NCBI GenBank assembly: GCA_003134785.1 | Contig: PLCN01000016.1 | Span: 1-55,439, forward strand | From: Spartobacteria bacterium | GTDB taxonomy: Bacteria > Verrucomicrobiota > Verrucomicrobiia > Chthoniobacterales > UBA10450 | Length of the DNA stretch: 55,439 nt | Direction of reading: 5' to 3' | Shown here: positions 1-9,370 of the stretch, piece by piece | How positions within the stretch are numbered: position 1 is the first letter of the stretch | Layout of the letters: each line of letters begins with the position of its first letter | Made by a program: the position numbers and the translations under genes | Notes under the pieces: generated by a model | The model's database searches: none | The model's input: only the letters and a program-made list of their open reading frames with translations | Told to the model about the DNA's origin: nothing

Positions 1-1527
1 TCCAATCGCATAACCACTCGCGTCGAGCGGAAGATTGACGCTGCCTCCCGCCGCTTGCACGCCCGGCACCGCTTCCAGCCGTTCATTCAGTTGCCGGAAA
101 AATTCCACGAACTGCTGATCTTTGTATTTCGCACCCGGCAACGACAGGTTGGCGGTCAGGACGTTGTGCGCATTGAAGCCGGGCCGAACCTCCTGGAGAC
201 GGAGGAAGCTCTTGATGAGCAATCCAGCGCCAACCAGCAGCATCAGCGAGAGGGCGACCTCACCAATCAACAGGAGGCTGCGCGCGCTGGTGCGCCGATG
301 ACCTTCGCCGCTTCGTCCGCCTTCTTTCAATGCGCTGGTGACGTCGAGCTTCGAGGCTTGGAGCGCGGGGACGATGCCGAAGAGAATGCCGGTAAGCGCC
401 GAGACGCCGAGAGCGAACGTCAGGACGCGATAATCAATCCCGATTTGTTCGAGCCGCGGTGCGCCTTCGGGCAACATCGACATCAGCAGATCGGTTAACC
501 AAATACTGAGGACGAGTCCCGCAACCCCGCCGATCGCCGAGAGCAGAACGCTCTCGGTCAGCATCTGCCGCAGAACGCGCGTGCGGCTCGCGCCCATCGC
601 GGCCCGGATCGCAATTTCCTTTTGCCGCGCGGCGCTGCGGGCGAGGAGGAGATTGGCTACGTTCGCACAGGCAATGAGGAGCACGAATCCGACGGCGCCG
701 AGGAGCGCGAGGAGGGACGGTTTTACCTCGCGAACGAGCCGTTCGTGGAGCGTCGAAAGATTCACGTCCCAGCCTTTGTTCGTCTCGTGAAACTGCTTGT
801 CGAGCTGCGCATTGATGGCGCTCAGACGAGTCTGCGCCTGCTTCAGATCGATGCCGGTATTCAGACGCGTGATCGCCGACCACACGCGATTATCGCGCGG
901 TTCGTCCGAGAGATTGACCGCGCTCGTCACCCAAACCTGGGTTTGCTCCGGGTATTCAAACCCCGGCGGCATCACGCCGATGATCGTGAGGGGGCTTGCG
1001 CTGATCTGGACCTGTTTCCCGACGATGGCCGGATCAGATCCGAAGCGGCGCTTCCATAAGCCGTGGCTGATGATCGCGACGCTTTGCGGCCACCCTTTGT
1101 CGTCTTCGGGAACGAACGTTCGCCCGAGAACAGGCTGGACCCCGAGCACGGAGAAGAACCCGGTCGTCACACCGGCGCGCGGCACGCGTTCCGGCTCCGC
1201 CCCATCCGCACCAAAGTTGGCGGTACCGGTCCAGTAGGCGGCGGTGCTCGCGAAGAGATCGGTTTGTTGCGACCAATCAGTAAAGTCGAGAAACGAGATG
1301 TTGCTCTCGGTAATGCCCGCCGCCGCAGGATTTTTTCCTTCGATGTAGATGATGCGTTCGGCGTCCGGAAACGGCAGCGGCCGGAGGAGAACGCCGTTCA
1401 CCAGGCTGAAGATCGCGGTGTTCGCGCCGATGCCGAGAGCGAGCGCGAGGACGGCAATAGCGGTAAAGCTTTTGTTCTTGAGCAGCATACGAAAGCCGTA
1501 ACGGAGGTCTTGAAGGAGAGTGTTCAT
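1..1527 (-). CDS. ADOP-type ABC transporter permease, C-terminus cut by window edge
   Basis: The minus strand is open from ATG 1527 to the left edge (509 codons seen of a usual ~800). The product starts [20 protein letters not shown], the typical entry of MacB-like permeases of the 'acidobacterial duplicated orphan permease' group: a first membrane helix near residues 20-40, a MacB-type periplasmic core to about residue 240, then an FtsX-type membrane block with [19 protein letters not shown], and the start of the second half ([20 protein letters not shown]). The missing part would hold the second periplasmic core and last three helices. It is the third and most distal permease downstream of the ATPase at 6662-7405, 100 bp after the 817-residue permease. 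Substrate is unknown; the family is thought to couple cytoplasmic ATP hydrolysis to periplasmic export. Family call is firm, function is inference. Confidence 0.9.
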   Translation of the reverse strand, partial: MNTLLQDLRYGFRMLLKNKSFTAIAVLALALGIGANTAIFSLVNGVLLRPLPFPDAERIIYIEGKNPAAAGITESNISFLDFTDWSQQTDLFASTAAYWTGTANFGADGAEPERVPRAGVTTGFFSVLGVQPVLGRTFVPEDDKGWPQSVAIISHGLWKRRFGSDPAIVGKQVQISASPLTIIGVMPPGFEYPEQTQVWVTSAVNLSDEPRDNRVWSAITRLNTGIDLKQAQTRLSAINAQLDKQFHETNKGWDVNLSTLHERLVREVKPSLLALLGAVGFVLLIACANVANLLLARSAARQKEIAIRAAMGASRTRVLRQMLTESVLLSAIGGVAGLVLSIWLTDLLMSMLPEGAPRLEQIGIDYRVLTFALGVSALTGILFGIVPALQASKLDVTSALKEGGRSGEGHRRTSARSLLLIGEVALSLMLLVGAGLLIKSFLRLQEVRPGFNAHNVLTANLSLPGAKYKDQQFVEFFRQLNERLEAVPGVQAAGGSVNLPLDASGYAIG

Positions 1528-1627
1528 GTGCGCGAAAAGTTAGTTGGATCGACGCGCCGGGATGGAGCAGGCAGAAGAGAGAAGAAAGCGAGAAGAAGCG
1601 GATCGAAAGACAGGTTGTGGTTGGGTT

Positions 1628-4081
1628 TCATCCGTGACCCAGGGCGATCATTGGATCTGCGCGCGTTGCACGCAGAGCAGGAAGGTAGCTCGCCAGCAAC
1701 GCGACCAGGGCGAGGGCGACGGTCACACCGGCGAAACTCGTTAGGTCGAACACGCCGACACGATAAAGCATCGCGCTCAGCGCGCGGGTGGAAATAAGTG
1801 CCCCGAGCAAGCCGATCGCGCTGCCAATCAAAACGAGCTTCATCCCATGACCTACAACAAGGCGAAGGACATCGGCACGTTGCGCGCCTAAAGCCATGCG
1901 CACACCGATCTCGTGCGTGCGTTGAACTACGAGGAACGACATCACACCGTAAATGCCGACGGATGCCAGAACGAGCGCGACCGCGGCGAAGACGCTGATG
2001 AGAACGACCGAGAGCCGGCGTGGTGCGATCGAATCGGAGGCAACATCTTCGAGGGTGCGGACGTTGGCCGCTGGTATTTCGGGATCGAGCTGGCGGATCT
2101 CACGCCGGATCGATTCGGCCAGAGAGCGAGGATCCTGCTTGCTGCGCACCGCCAGAATCATCCCGCGATAAGGGTTCTGTGGATGCGGCAGATAATATTC
2201 GGGCTTTGCTTCGACCTCGAGACCCTGATGGCGAATGTCGCCGACCGAACCGACAATCGTCACCCATTTAGGGTCCGGTTTTCGCGGATCGTCGAAGGTG
2301 ATTTTCTTTCCGATCGCGTCCTGATTTGGGAACCATTTCCTGGCGAAGGCCTGATTGATGATGACGACCGGCGGCGTGTCCGCGTTGTCCCGCTCATCAA
2401 AGAAACGGCCCTGCACCAGCGGCACTTTCAAGACCTTGAAATAACTGTCGGTCACGCTACGGATCTCTTCGTCGGGGAACACCTTCTCCTGCACTGGGTC
2501 GCGGCCCTCGATGGCAAAAGAGTTATCGCTATTCGTTCCGCTCAGCGGAAGAATCGAGGTGAGGGAAGCCGCTTCCACACCGGGCAACGCCTGCACCCGC
2601 CGGATCATTTCCGCATAAAAATCAGTGACCGGTTTGCCGCGCGCATACTTCGCCACCGGCAACGAGATTTCCATCGTAAGAACGTTCCGCGGCTCGAATC
2701 CCGGATCGACATTTTGCAAGCGGGCGAAACTCTTGAGCAGAAGACTCGCACCGACTAGCAGGACAACGGCGAGCGCGACTTCAGAAATAACGAGAGCATT
2801 GCGGACGCGGTTGCGCCGGGCGCCGGTAGTAGAGCCGCGGCCGCCTTCTTTGAGCGCTTCAGTCAGCTCGGGTTTTGCGCTGGCGAGCGCGGGAACCAGA
2901 CCGAAAAGAATGCCGGTAACAACGGAGGCAACCAGCGTCACCAAAAGCACGCGCAGATCGAGATTGGCTTCAGCGATTCGCGGGACGGTGTGCGAGCCGA
3001 TGCTACGAAGTAAGTCCAAGCCCCAAATGGCAAGAAGCGCGCCGGCCGTTCCGCCGATGAGCGCCAGCAAAACACTTTCGGTGAGCATCTGGCGCAGCAA
3101 ACGCGCTGGCCCGGCACCAAGCGCGACGCGAATGGCGAACTCGCGTTCACGCGCACCAGCACGCGCGAGCAGCATCGTAGTCAGATTCGCGCAGGCGATC
3201 AGGAGCACGAGCGCGACCGCGCCGAGCAGAATAACCAAGGCCGTCTGCATTCCGCCGACGACCTGCTCGTGGAACTTGTAAAGCGTCCCGCCGAATCGGG
3301 TCGCGGGGTCGTAGCTATCCGGAAATCGTGCGAACCAAGCGGCGATGATCGTATCGAGTTCCGCCTGCGCCTGCGAGAGCGAAACACCAGGCTTGAGCCG
3401 GCCGACGATGCCGTAGCTGCGCGAACCGCGCGACTCCAGTTCGTTCTTGGTAAAAGCGATCGGCTTCCAAATGTCGACCTGCTGGCCAAAGGTGCCGCCC
3501 TGCACATTGAAGAGCGGCAGCGGGAACTGGAATTTCGCTGACATGATTCCAATGACGGTGAAGCTGCGTCCATTGAGTGAGAGCTGCTTTCCGACAAATT
3601 CCGGATCGGAGTTGAACCGCCGCTTCCAAAGCCGCTCGCTGATTACGACCACGTTGTCGTTGCCCTCGCCGAATTCATTCCGCGTGAAGGTGCGGCCGCG
3701 AATGGGTTCGACGCCCAGCACGGGAAACAAACTCGGGGTCACGACGGCGCCGGCGATCCGTTCGGGCATTTCGCCAGCGGTAAGATTGAGATCCGTATAA
3801 TCAAAGCCGGCGATCTCCAGGCTCTTGATCTCCTTTTCGTAATCGAAATATTCCGGCGCCGAGACTGGGATCCGATCGAGACCCTGCGCGGAAAATTTCT
3901 CCCACAAAAGAACGAGCTTTTGTGGGTTCTTGTAAGGCAGTGGGCGAATCAGGAGCGCGTTGACCAGGCTGAAGACGGTAGTGTTCGCGCCGATCGCGAG
4001 CGCTACAGTGACGATGGCGACAAAAGTAAAACCCGGCGTCTTAATCAGGCCCCGGAAAGCCAGACGAAGATCTTGAATCAT
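1628..4081 (-). CDS. ADOP-type ABC transporter permease (MacB/FtsX-like)
   Basis: 817 residues, full family length. An N-terminal helix (about 18-40) is followed by a MacB-like periplasmic core, an FtsX block around residues 285-420 with LLIACANLTTMLLARAGAR, a second core with the usual entry NRVRNALVISEVALAVVLLV (about 425-445), and a C-terminal FtsX block ending SYLPALRATRADPMIALGHG. Both halves are present, so this looks like a working duplicated permease with its ATPase encoded separately. Start ATG 4081 gives the conserved MIQDLRLAFRGLIKTPGF opening. It lies between two paralogues (1-1527 and 4188-6605); the three are clearly diverged from one another, suggesting different cargo or hetero-dimers. 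A palindromic repeat (4091-4178) separates it from the upstream permease. Substrate not predictable from sequence. Confidence 0.93.
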   Translation of the reverse strand: MIQDLRLAFRGLIKTPGFTFVAIVTVALAIGANTTVFSLVNALLIRPLPYKNPQKLVLLWEKFSAQGLDRIPVSAPEYFDYEKEIKSLEIAGFDYTDLNLTAGEMPERIAGAVVTPSLFPVLGVEPIRGRTFTRNEFGEGNDNVVVISERLWKRRFNSDPEFVGKQLSLNGRSFTVIGIMSAKFQFPLPLFNVQGGTFGQQVDIWKPIAFTKNELESRGSRSYGIVGRLKPGVSLSQAQAELDTIIAAWFARFPDSYDPATRFGGTLYKFHEQVVGGMQTALVILLGAVALVLLIACANLTTMLLARAGAREREFAIRVALGAGPARLLRQMLTESVLLALIGGTAGALLAIWGLDLLRSIGSHTVPRIAEANLDLRVLLVTLVASVVTGILFGLVPALASAKPELTEALKEGGRGSTTGARRNRVRNALVISEVALAVVLLVGASLLLKSFARLQNVDPGFEPRNVLTMEISLPVAKYARGKPVTDFYAEMIRRVQALPGVEAASLTSILPLSGTNSDNSFAIEGRDPVQEKVFPDEEIRSVTDSYFKVLKVPLVQGRFFDERDNADTPPVVIINQAFARKWFPNQDAIGKKITFDDPRKPDPKWVTIVGSVGDIRHQGLEVEAKPEYYLPHPQNPYRGMILAVRSKQDPRSLAESIRREIRQLDPEIPAANVRTLEDVASDSIAPRRLSVVLISVFAAVALVLASVGIYGVMSFLVVQRTHEIGVRMALGAQRADVLRLVVGHGMKLVLIGSAIGLLGALISTRALSAMLYRVGVFDLTSFAGVTVALALVALLASYLPALRATRADPMIALGHG

Positions 4082-4090
4082 ATCTCAGTT

Positions 4091-4178
4091 GGTAGGGACG
4101 GCGCACGGCACCGTCCGCCCTGTTGTCATGGCCTTGTCTTGTTTCGATGGACGGACGGCGCGGCGCGCTGTCCCTACC
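4091..4178. repeat. Palindromic intergenic element (long hairpin)
   Basis: The ends ggtagggac (4091-4099) and gtccctacc (4170-4178) are perfect inverted repeats, with more G+C-rich self-complementary sequence inside. It fills almost the whole gap between two permease genes of one orientation, so RNA made through the operon would fold here. It may act as a processing or attenuation point, or be a REP-type element. Other hairpins in this window belong to different sequence families. Confidence 0.75.
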
Positions 4179-4187
4179 AGAAGAGAC

Positions 4188-6605
4188 TTATTCATACCTA
4201 AGGGCTTCCATTGGATCCAAACGCATGGCGGCTCGCGCCGGCAGATAGCAAGCCGCCAAGCCGACTACGAATAGGATCAGCGGCACCAGGGCGAAGCTCG
4301 GGGGATCGTGCGCCGAAATTCCATGCAGGCTTCCAGCCAGCAGCTTCGTCAGGAAATATGCGCTGATGAATCCGATCGCGAGACCGAGCAAAATAAGTCG
4401 AAGACCTTGACCGGTGACGAGCCGTAGGACATCGCTCGTCTGCGCGCCAAGAGCCATCCGCACGCCAATTTCCTGCGTGCGCTGCCGCACCGAATACGAC
4501 ATCACGCCATAGAGACCAAGCGAAGCAAGGAAGAGAGCGAGACCGGCAAAGACGGTGAAGAGTGTGCCGAAAAACCTCCGATCCCAGAACGATTGAGCGA
4601 CCACCTCATCCATCGTGAAAACGCGGTAAATCGGCAGGTCCTTATTCACCGATAGGACTGTATTGCGCGCGAGGTTTGCGAACTTACTGGGATCTGTCTT
4701 GGTGCGAACCATGACCGAGAGGAAGCGATCCGAGATTTGATCCTGCGCAAAATAAACCGCGGGCATCGGACGCCGGTGGCTCAACTGATCGTAGATGACC
4801 GGCCTAACGATTCCTACGATCGTCGCCCACTTCGGGGGCTCGCCCGGTTTGTCCAAGGCGCGCAACTGACGACCGATGGGATCCTGATTCGGGAACCACG
4901 CTCGCGCACCGTCCTCATCGATCAATGCCACACGAGGCGCATCTTTGCTGTCAGACATCGTAAAGTCCCGGCCTCGCAACAGGGGGATACGCGCGGTCTT
5001 GAGATAACCGGGCGTAATGGTCAACTGGCGGACTTGGCGCGCGTCCTGGAGCTGCTTGGGTTCCGGTTCGCCTTCAAGCATAAAGGCGCTGGTACCGATA
5101 TTTCCCGACGCTGGTAATGAAGTTGTCGCGCCGGCCGATTCTACGCCCGGTAGACTCGCCAGTTTCGGTATAAGCTGCTCGAAGAAACGGGCGGGGGTTT
5201 CTTTGAGGGGAAATTGCGCTTCGGGCAAACCAACCCGGAAGGTTAGCGTGCGTGAGGGGTCTATCCCGATGTCTGTCTTCTGAAGCTTCATGAAGCTTCG
5301 CATCATGAGCCCTGCACCGATCAACAAAACCAGAGCAAGGGCCACCTCCGCGACCACGAGTGAGTTCCGGATGCGTTGACCTTTCGCGCCGCCACCACCA
5401 GTGCGGCCGCCTTCCTTGAGAGCGTCCACCAAACGGGGATGCGAGGCCTGGAGCGATGGCAATAGTCCAACGAGAACACTGGAAACTGCTCCTATTCCAA
5501 GTGCGAAGGAGAAAACCCTCCAGTCAAAGTCAAAGTGAATCCAGTAGGGCACTTCATTCGGAAGCGCGGTCAGCATCAGGTCCACACCCCATACGGCAAA
5601 GAGCAATCCAAGCGCGCTGCCTACCATGCCGAGGACAAGGCTTTCGGAAAGGAGTTGCCGGACGATCTGGCCCCGGCTCGCGCCCAACGCGAGGCGAATC
5701 CCAATCTCCTTGGCCCGGGTGGCGCCTCGCGCCAGCAAAAGATTCGCGACGTTAGCACAAGCGATAAGATGCACGAAAAGCACCGCGCCCATGACGAGCA
5801 GCGTAAGCGTCTTGAAGTTCCTTACTATCTCTTCGCGAAAGGGTGTTACGTGCACACTCGTGCCGCTGTTCGTTTCAGGATGTTGCACTGCGATGCGCGC
5901 GGTGATCGCTTCCAATTCGGCGCGCGCCTGCTCGACCGAAACGCCTTTCTTTACCTTGCCGATGCAATCGAGGAAAAAATTGCCGCGAGGATGATCTTTC
6001 TCATCCATTTGCAATGGCATCCAGAGATCGCAAACCTCGGGGAAGCGCCAGCCCTTGGGCATCACGCCTACGATCGTGACTTGCTTGCCGTTTATCGGAA
6101 TGATTTTGCCGACGACGGCGCGATCGCCAGCGAAATGGTTTTGCCAGATGTCGTAGCCGATCAGGGCAACGGGCGCGGCGTTCAGCTGATCTTCCTCAGG
6201 ACGAAATTGCCGGCCGAGGATTGGCTGCACGCCGAGAAAGGAAAACGCATCGGCTGAAATTTCCCCGCCAAGGTAACGCTCCGGCTTGTCGCCTCCGGAC
6301 ACGATGACGGTCGCCTCCTCGATTGCGGCGATTCCATCCAGCGTGGTAACATTCTTTTTCCACTCGAGGAAATCCGGGAACGCGGTGCCGGCATTTTGAT
6401 CGGCGTTCTTCAGGAAATATTGCGAGACCGCGACGAGGCGATCCTGGTCCTGGATGAGAGGCATCGGCCGCAGGAGAAGCGCGTTGATCGACGAGAACAT
6501 CGTCGTCGACGCGCCAATCCCGAGCGCAATGGCCAGGACCGAAATGATCGTAAACCCAGGAGTCTTTACGAGCATCCGACAAGCGTATCTAAGATCTCGT
6601 AACAT
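4188..6605 (-). CDS. ADOP-type ABC transporter permease (MacB/FtsX-like)
   Basis: 805 residues, full length. Opening MLRDLRYACRMLVKTPGF and first helix about 15-40; periplasmic MacB-like core to ~250; FtsX block with [19 protein letters not shown]; second half entry RIRNSLVVAEVALALVLLIG; C-terminal helices ending ACYLPARAAMRLDPMEALRYE, the consensus C-terminus of the family. It is the first permease after the ATPase gene (gap 56 bp), so it is the most likely direct partner of that ATPase. ATG 6603-6605 is used; no clear Shine-Dalgarno sequence is visible, as for several genes here. Role in export of lipid, peptide or toxic compound is inferred from MacB/LolCE relatives only. Confidence 0.93.
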   Translation of the reverse strand: MLRDLRYACRMLVKTPGFTIISVLAIALGIGASTTMFSSINALLLRPMPLIQDQDRLVAVSQYFLKNADQNAGTAFPDFLEWKKNVTTLDGIAAIEEATVIVSGGDKPERYLGGEISADAFSFLGVQPILGRQFRPEEDQLNAAPVALIGYDIWQNHFAGDRAVVGKIIPINGKQVTIVGVMPKGWRFPEVCDLWMPLQMDEKDHPRGNFFLDCIGKVKKGVSVEQARAELEAITARIAVQHPETNSGTSVHVTPFREEIVRNFKTLTLLVMGAVLFVHLIACANVANLLLARGATRAKEIGIRLALGASRGQIVRQLLSESLVLGMVGSALGLLFAVWGVDLMLTALPNEVPYWIHFDFDWRVFSFALGIGAVSSVLVGLLPSLQASHPRLVDALKEGGRTGGGGAKGQRIRNSLVVAEVALALVLLIGAGLMMRSFMKLQKTDIGIDPSRTLTFRVGLPEAQFPLKETPARFFEQLIPKLASLPGVESAGATTSLPASGNIGTSAFMLEGEPEPKQLQDARQVRQLTITPGYLKTARIPLLRGRDFTMSDSKDAPRVALIDEDGARAWFPNQDPIGRQLRALDKPGEPPKWATIVGIVRPVIYDQLSHRRPMPAVYFAQDQISDRFLSVMVRTKTDPSKFANLARNTVLSVNKDLPIYRVFTMDEVVAQSFWDRRFFGTLFTVFAGLALFLASLGLYGVMSYSVRQRTQEIGVRMALGAQTSDVLRLVTGQGLRLILLGLAIGFISAYFLTKLLAGSLHGISAHDPPSFALVPLILFVVGLAACYLPARAAMRLDPMEALRYE

Positions 6606-6661
6606 AATATGACTCCTGGCTTACGTTTACATGTCTAGGAAATAACTAACTGTTGCTCTCG

Positions 6662-7405
6662 TTAGGCAGCCATCCGGTCTTCGACTACGCGGCCGTCGAA
6701 GAGATGGATGGTGCGATCGGCATGCTCGGCAAAACGGGTGTCGTGCGTAACCATGCAAATCGTGGCTCCGCCGGCGTGCAACTCTTTTAAGAGCGCCATG
6801 ACGGCGTCGCCATTGCGGGAGTCGAGGTTGCCCGTCGGTTCGTCCGCGAGGAGGATCGCCGGTTTGCCCGCGAGAGCGCGCGCCACGGCAACACGCTGCT
6901 GCTGGCCGCCGGAGAGTTGGCTCGGCAGATGTTTCGCGCGATGGCCCATGCCGACACGTTCCAGCGCCTCGAGCACGAAACCTTTGCGGTCGCTCGCGCC
7001 CATGCCGCGATAGGTCAAAGGCAGTTCCACATTCTCAAACACGGTCAGGTCGCCGATGAGATTGAAGCTTTGGAAGATGAATCCGATCTCGCGGTTGCGG
7101 ATGCGCGCGCGATCCGGAAAAGAGAGGTTCGCCACTTCGGTGCCCTTGAGCGAGTAACTACCGCCCGAAGGAGTGTCGAGCAGGCCGAGAATCGAGAGTA
7201 GGGTCGATTTTCCGCAACCGGACGGTCCGGCGATCGAGACGTATTCGCCCGTGCGGATATCGAGATGAATGCCGGAGAGCGCGTGCGTTTCCACTTCGTC
7301 GGTCAGGAACACTTTCGTGACGCCGTCGAGATGAATCAGGGTGTTATTTCCGTTCGCGCCAGGGGCGCGGGCGGGTTGTTCGTTGATGGTTTCGGTTGAG
7401 GCCAT
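6662..7405 (-). CDS. ABC transporter ATP-binding protein, MacB/LolD type
   Basis: 247 residues. Walker A GPSGCGKST at about 60-68, Q-loop in FIFQSFNLIGDLTVFENVELP (about 109-128), signature LSGGQQQR at 164-171, Walker B AILLADEP at 183-190 followed by TGNLDS, and switch histidine in VTHD near 218. These are the standard features of the MacB/LolD/FtsE family that pairs with MacB/FtsX-like permeases. The extra ~25 N-terminal residues are low complexity. It sits between the adaptor gene (7442-8770, gap 36 bp) and three permeases, so one ATPase probably serves all of them. The stop codon lies inside a TCGTTAGG octamer, a sequence unusually frequent in this window. Family call is firm. Confidence 0.95.
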   Translation of the reverse strand: MASTETINEQPARAPGANGNNTLIHLDGVTKVFLTDEVETHALSGIHLDIRTGEYVSIAGPSGCGKSTLLSILGLLDTPSGGSYSLKGTEVANLSFPDRARIRNREIGFIFQSFNLIGDLTVFENVELPLTYRGMGASDRKGFVLEALERVGMGHRAKHLPSQLSGGQQQRVAVARALAGKPAILLADEPTGNLDSRNGDAVMALLKELHAGGATICMVTHDTRFAEHADRTIHLFDGRVVEDRMAA

Positions 7406-7441
7406 GTTAGTTGGATTAGGGTATCGTGTGTTAGTTATGTC

Positions 7442-8770
7442 TTAGTTAAGGCGGATGCGTTCGTGAGCGTCCATGGAGCTGGTGTCGGAAAGAATGACCT
7501 GATCTCCGGGCTCGAGTCCGCTTAGGATCTCGATCGTATTAACGGAGCTGCGGCCGAGCTTGACCGGCGTGCGAACCGCTTCGGAAGTGCCGGCGACCAG
7601 TTTGAAAATGCCGACCGTGTTATTTTCCTGACCGAAGGCAGGACGGCCGACGTAGATGACGTTGTCGAGCCGTTCGAGTTCGATGGTTCCATCGACGCTC
7701 AGGTCGGGTCGCGCGCCCTTCGGCAATTCGCCTTCGAGTTCCACATCCACCGTCACGGTCCCCTGCTCCACCGCGGGGTCCACCCGGACAACGTGGCCGG
7801 GCACTACTCCGTTACGAGTGTCGATCGACGCGACTTGATTGATCTGAATATCCTTGGCCTGCGTTTCCGCGATCTTGACTTGCGCCTTGAGCTTGGTCGG
7901 GTCCGCGACGCGCGCCAGGTTCGCACCCGGAATCACGCGCTGACCTACTTCGAGCGGAAGCTGCTGCAAGACACCAGTGAAACCGGCCCGGACGTGAAGC
8001 GCCTCCACTTGATTTAACTTCAATTGCGCCAGCGCCTTCGCCTGATCCACTGCGGCCTGCTTCGAAGCCAGCTGGGGCTCGATTGAATCGCGAGCGAAGA
8101 CATAGCGTTTTTGCTCGATCGCATCGCGAATGAGGAGATCTTCGGCCTTAACCTTCGATGTCTTATATATTAGTTCGGCAACCAGGCCGTTCTTTTTCAA
8201 ATTCTCGTTCGTCTCGTTCTCCATCTTCGCCTGCTGATATTCCGAGTGGACTCTCGCGGCGCTCGATTCTTGCTCGAGAAGCTGACGCTGCAAAGTGGCG
8301 CGCAAGGTCGTCAGTTCCGCTTCCGCAGCTTTGTATTGCAACTCCGCGTCGCGCGCCGCCTGCTCGAGTTCGGGGCTGGTCAATTCGAGAATAATTGTGT
8401 CCGGCTCGACGTGCGCGCCGGGACGAATAAGGATCTTTTCCACTCGGCCTTCTGTGTTCGCGGCGATCCAGCGAATTTCCTGGGGGACCAGCGTGCCGAG
8501 GCCGCGGACCTGGCGGACCATCGGGCCGCGTTTAACCGTGTCGATCCAAACCGTCGAGCGATCCACACTCGGCACGGCCGGCTTGAGCCGCGAGAGCAGG
8601 AACGTCACGAGGATCAGTCCGAGGATCGAGCCGGCGATAATGATGATCCGGCGTTTGCGTTTCTGTTTGGCGATGTGCGGGCGCGGAACATCCATGGCTG
8701 AGGCGGTCGAAGTAAAGCCGGTCGGCCGCACGATAGTAGTATCCAGTTTGGCTTCCGAGCTTTTTGACAT
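7442..8770 (-). CDS. Periplasmic adaptor protein (MacA/HlyD-like membrane fusion protein)
   Basis: 442 residues. A cytoplasmic basic tail ending KRKRR is followed by one membrane anchor (IIIIAGSILGLILVTFLLS, about 42-60), a barrel-sandwich half (GRVEKILIRPGAHVEPDTII), a long alpha hairpin rich in Ala, Gln and Glu (about 130-260), the second lipoyl half (VRAGFTGVLQQLPLEVGQRV), a beta-barrel and a membrane-proximal domain ending GLEPGDQVILSDTSSMDAH. This order is that of MacA-type adaptors of tripartite efflux pumps, which link inner-membrane ABC permeases to an outer-membrane channel. No TolC-like channel gene is in the window. Position directly before the ATPase and permeases supports a Mac-like exporter. 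Anchor helix in place of a signal peptide is normal for MacA. Confidence 0.92.
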   Translation of the reverse strand: MSKSSEAKLDTTIVRPTGFTSTASAMDVPRPHIAKQKRKRRIIIIAGSILGLILVTFLLSRLKPAVPSVDRSTVWIDTVKRGPMVRQVRGLGTLVPQEIRWIAANTEGRVEKILIRPGAHVEPDTIILELTSPELEQAARDAELQYKAAEAELTTLRATLQRQLLEQESSAARVHSEYQQAKMENETNENLKKNGLVAELIYKTSKVKAEDLLIRDAIEQKRYVFARDSIEPQLASKQAAVDQAKALAQLKLNQVEALHVRAGFTGVLQQLPLEVGQRVIPGANLARVADPTKLKAQVKIAETQAKDIQINQVASIDTRNGVVPGHVVRVDPAVEQGTVTVDVELEGELPKGARPDLSVDGTIELERLDNVIYVGRPAFGQENNTVGIFKLVAGTSEAVRTPVKLGRSSVNTIEILSGLEPGDQVILSDTSSMDAHERIRLN

Positions 8771-8781
8771 CGCCGTAGTTC

Positions 8782-9096
8782 TTAGAGGGCTCCGAACGAA
8801 CGGACCAGATGAAGCAGCGCGCTGACGCTATTGATGATGGGAACTGCGGCCGTCATCACGATCACGACGAACAATGCAGCCTCACCGGCGTAGCTTTGGC
8901 GCGCCTCATATTTAAAATAATTCTGGCTGATCGAACGGAACGACGGCCGGCGCGAACCGAAGCAGCGGCCGCCTCTGTTGGCGAGCGACGAGCCTTGATA
9001 GTTGTAGTCGGTTTGGAGGAGAGCGGAGCCTCGGCGGGAATCGCGACCGCTAAGATCGAGATAACTCTTTTCGTTGAACTGGGTGTTTGGTTTCAT
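8782..9096 (-). CDS. Small single-TM protein, first gene of the sigma-54 operon
   Basis: 104 residues from ATG 9096. I chose this start because AGGAAAG lies 9-15 nt upstream; the reading frame stays open a further 16 codons, into the 5' leader. The first ~70 residues are polar, rich in Ser, Arg, Asn and Tyr, with no recognisable motif; a single hydrophobic segment follows (AGEAALFVVIVMTAAVPI, about 70-95), then a short tail. I do not recognise the family. It is the first gene after the sigma-54 promoter at 9170-9185 and ends 11 bp before the adaptor gene, so it is almost certainly co-transcribed with the exporter. It could be an export accessory subunit or a membrane sensor of cargo; both are guesses. 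Confidence 0.7.
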   Translation of the reverse strand: MKPNTQFNEKSYLDLSGRDSRRGSALLQTDYNYQGSSLANRGGRCFGSRRPSFRSISQNYFKYEARQSYAGEAALFVVIVMTAAVPIINSVSALLHLVRSFGAL

Positions 9097-9169
9097 ATTC
9101 TTATCTTTCCTGTGAGATGCGTTGCGCAGCTCAATTGGATTCAAAATCTTTGTTGGCGGGCGAAGCTAT

Positions 9170-9185
9170 TGCAATGCCCGTGCCA
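9170..9185 (-). promoter_or_regulatory. Sigma-54 (RpoN) promoter, -24/-12 elements
   Basis: On the minus strand the sequence reads TGGCACGGGCATTGCA, which matches the sigma-54 consensus TGGCACG-N4-TTGCA at every defined position. GG (-24) and GC (-12) have the required spacing. Transcription would start near 9160, giving a leader of about 64 nt before ATG 9096. The promoter lies between the histidine kinase gene and the 104-residue gene, pointing into the efflux operon. A sigma-54 activator is encoded 1.6 kb upstream on the same strand. Confidence 0.88.
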
Positions 9186-9284
9186 CGGGTCTGTGCAAAG
9201 TCATAACGCTCTACCGATTAACAACTTGAATTGGTCGTCGAAAAACCGATGCCTTCCGAAAAGCTTCGGTTGTGGGATTCCGCT

Positions 9285-9300
9285 GTCCCGCTTGTGGGAC
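9285..9300. promoter_or_regulatory. Candidate upstream activator site (dyad GTCCC-N6-GGGAC)
   Basis: A perfect 5-bp dyad, gtccc (9285-9289) and gggac (9296-9300), lies about 100-115 bp upstream of the -24 element, in the usual distance range for sigma-54 activator binding. A second dyad, ccgaaaagcttcgg, lies at 9256-9269. Either could bind the NtrC-like regulator. This is position plus symmetry only, so confidence is low. Confidence 0.35.
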
Positions 9301-9302
9301 GG

Positions 9303-9370
9303 AATGTGTGAGGGCCTTAGTGCCCCGATTCCCTGCTGAAAAATCGGGGCACCAAGGCCCCTCCCACATT
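9303..9370. repeat. Palindromic intergenic element / possible terminator
   Basis: The ends aatgtg (9303-9308) and cacatt (9365-9370) pair, and the interior continues the stem with agggcctt...aaggccc and tgccccgatt...aatcggggca around a short central loop. It overlaps the stop codon of the histidine kinase gene. It probably ends or processes the regulator-kinase transcript before the sigma-54 promoter region. Confidence 0.75.

Noticed and set aside
1063-2758. Long plus-strand reading frames (for example 1063-1797 and 1913-2758) opposite the permease genes
   Set aside because: They are antisense shadows of well-conserved minus-strand permease genes, Arg-rich and without any recognisable motif.
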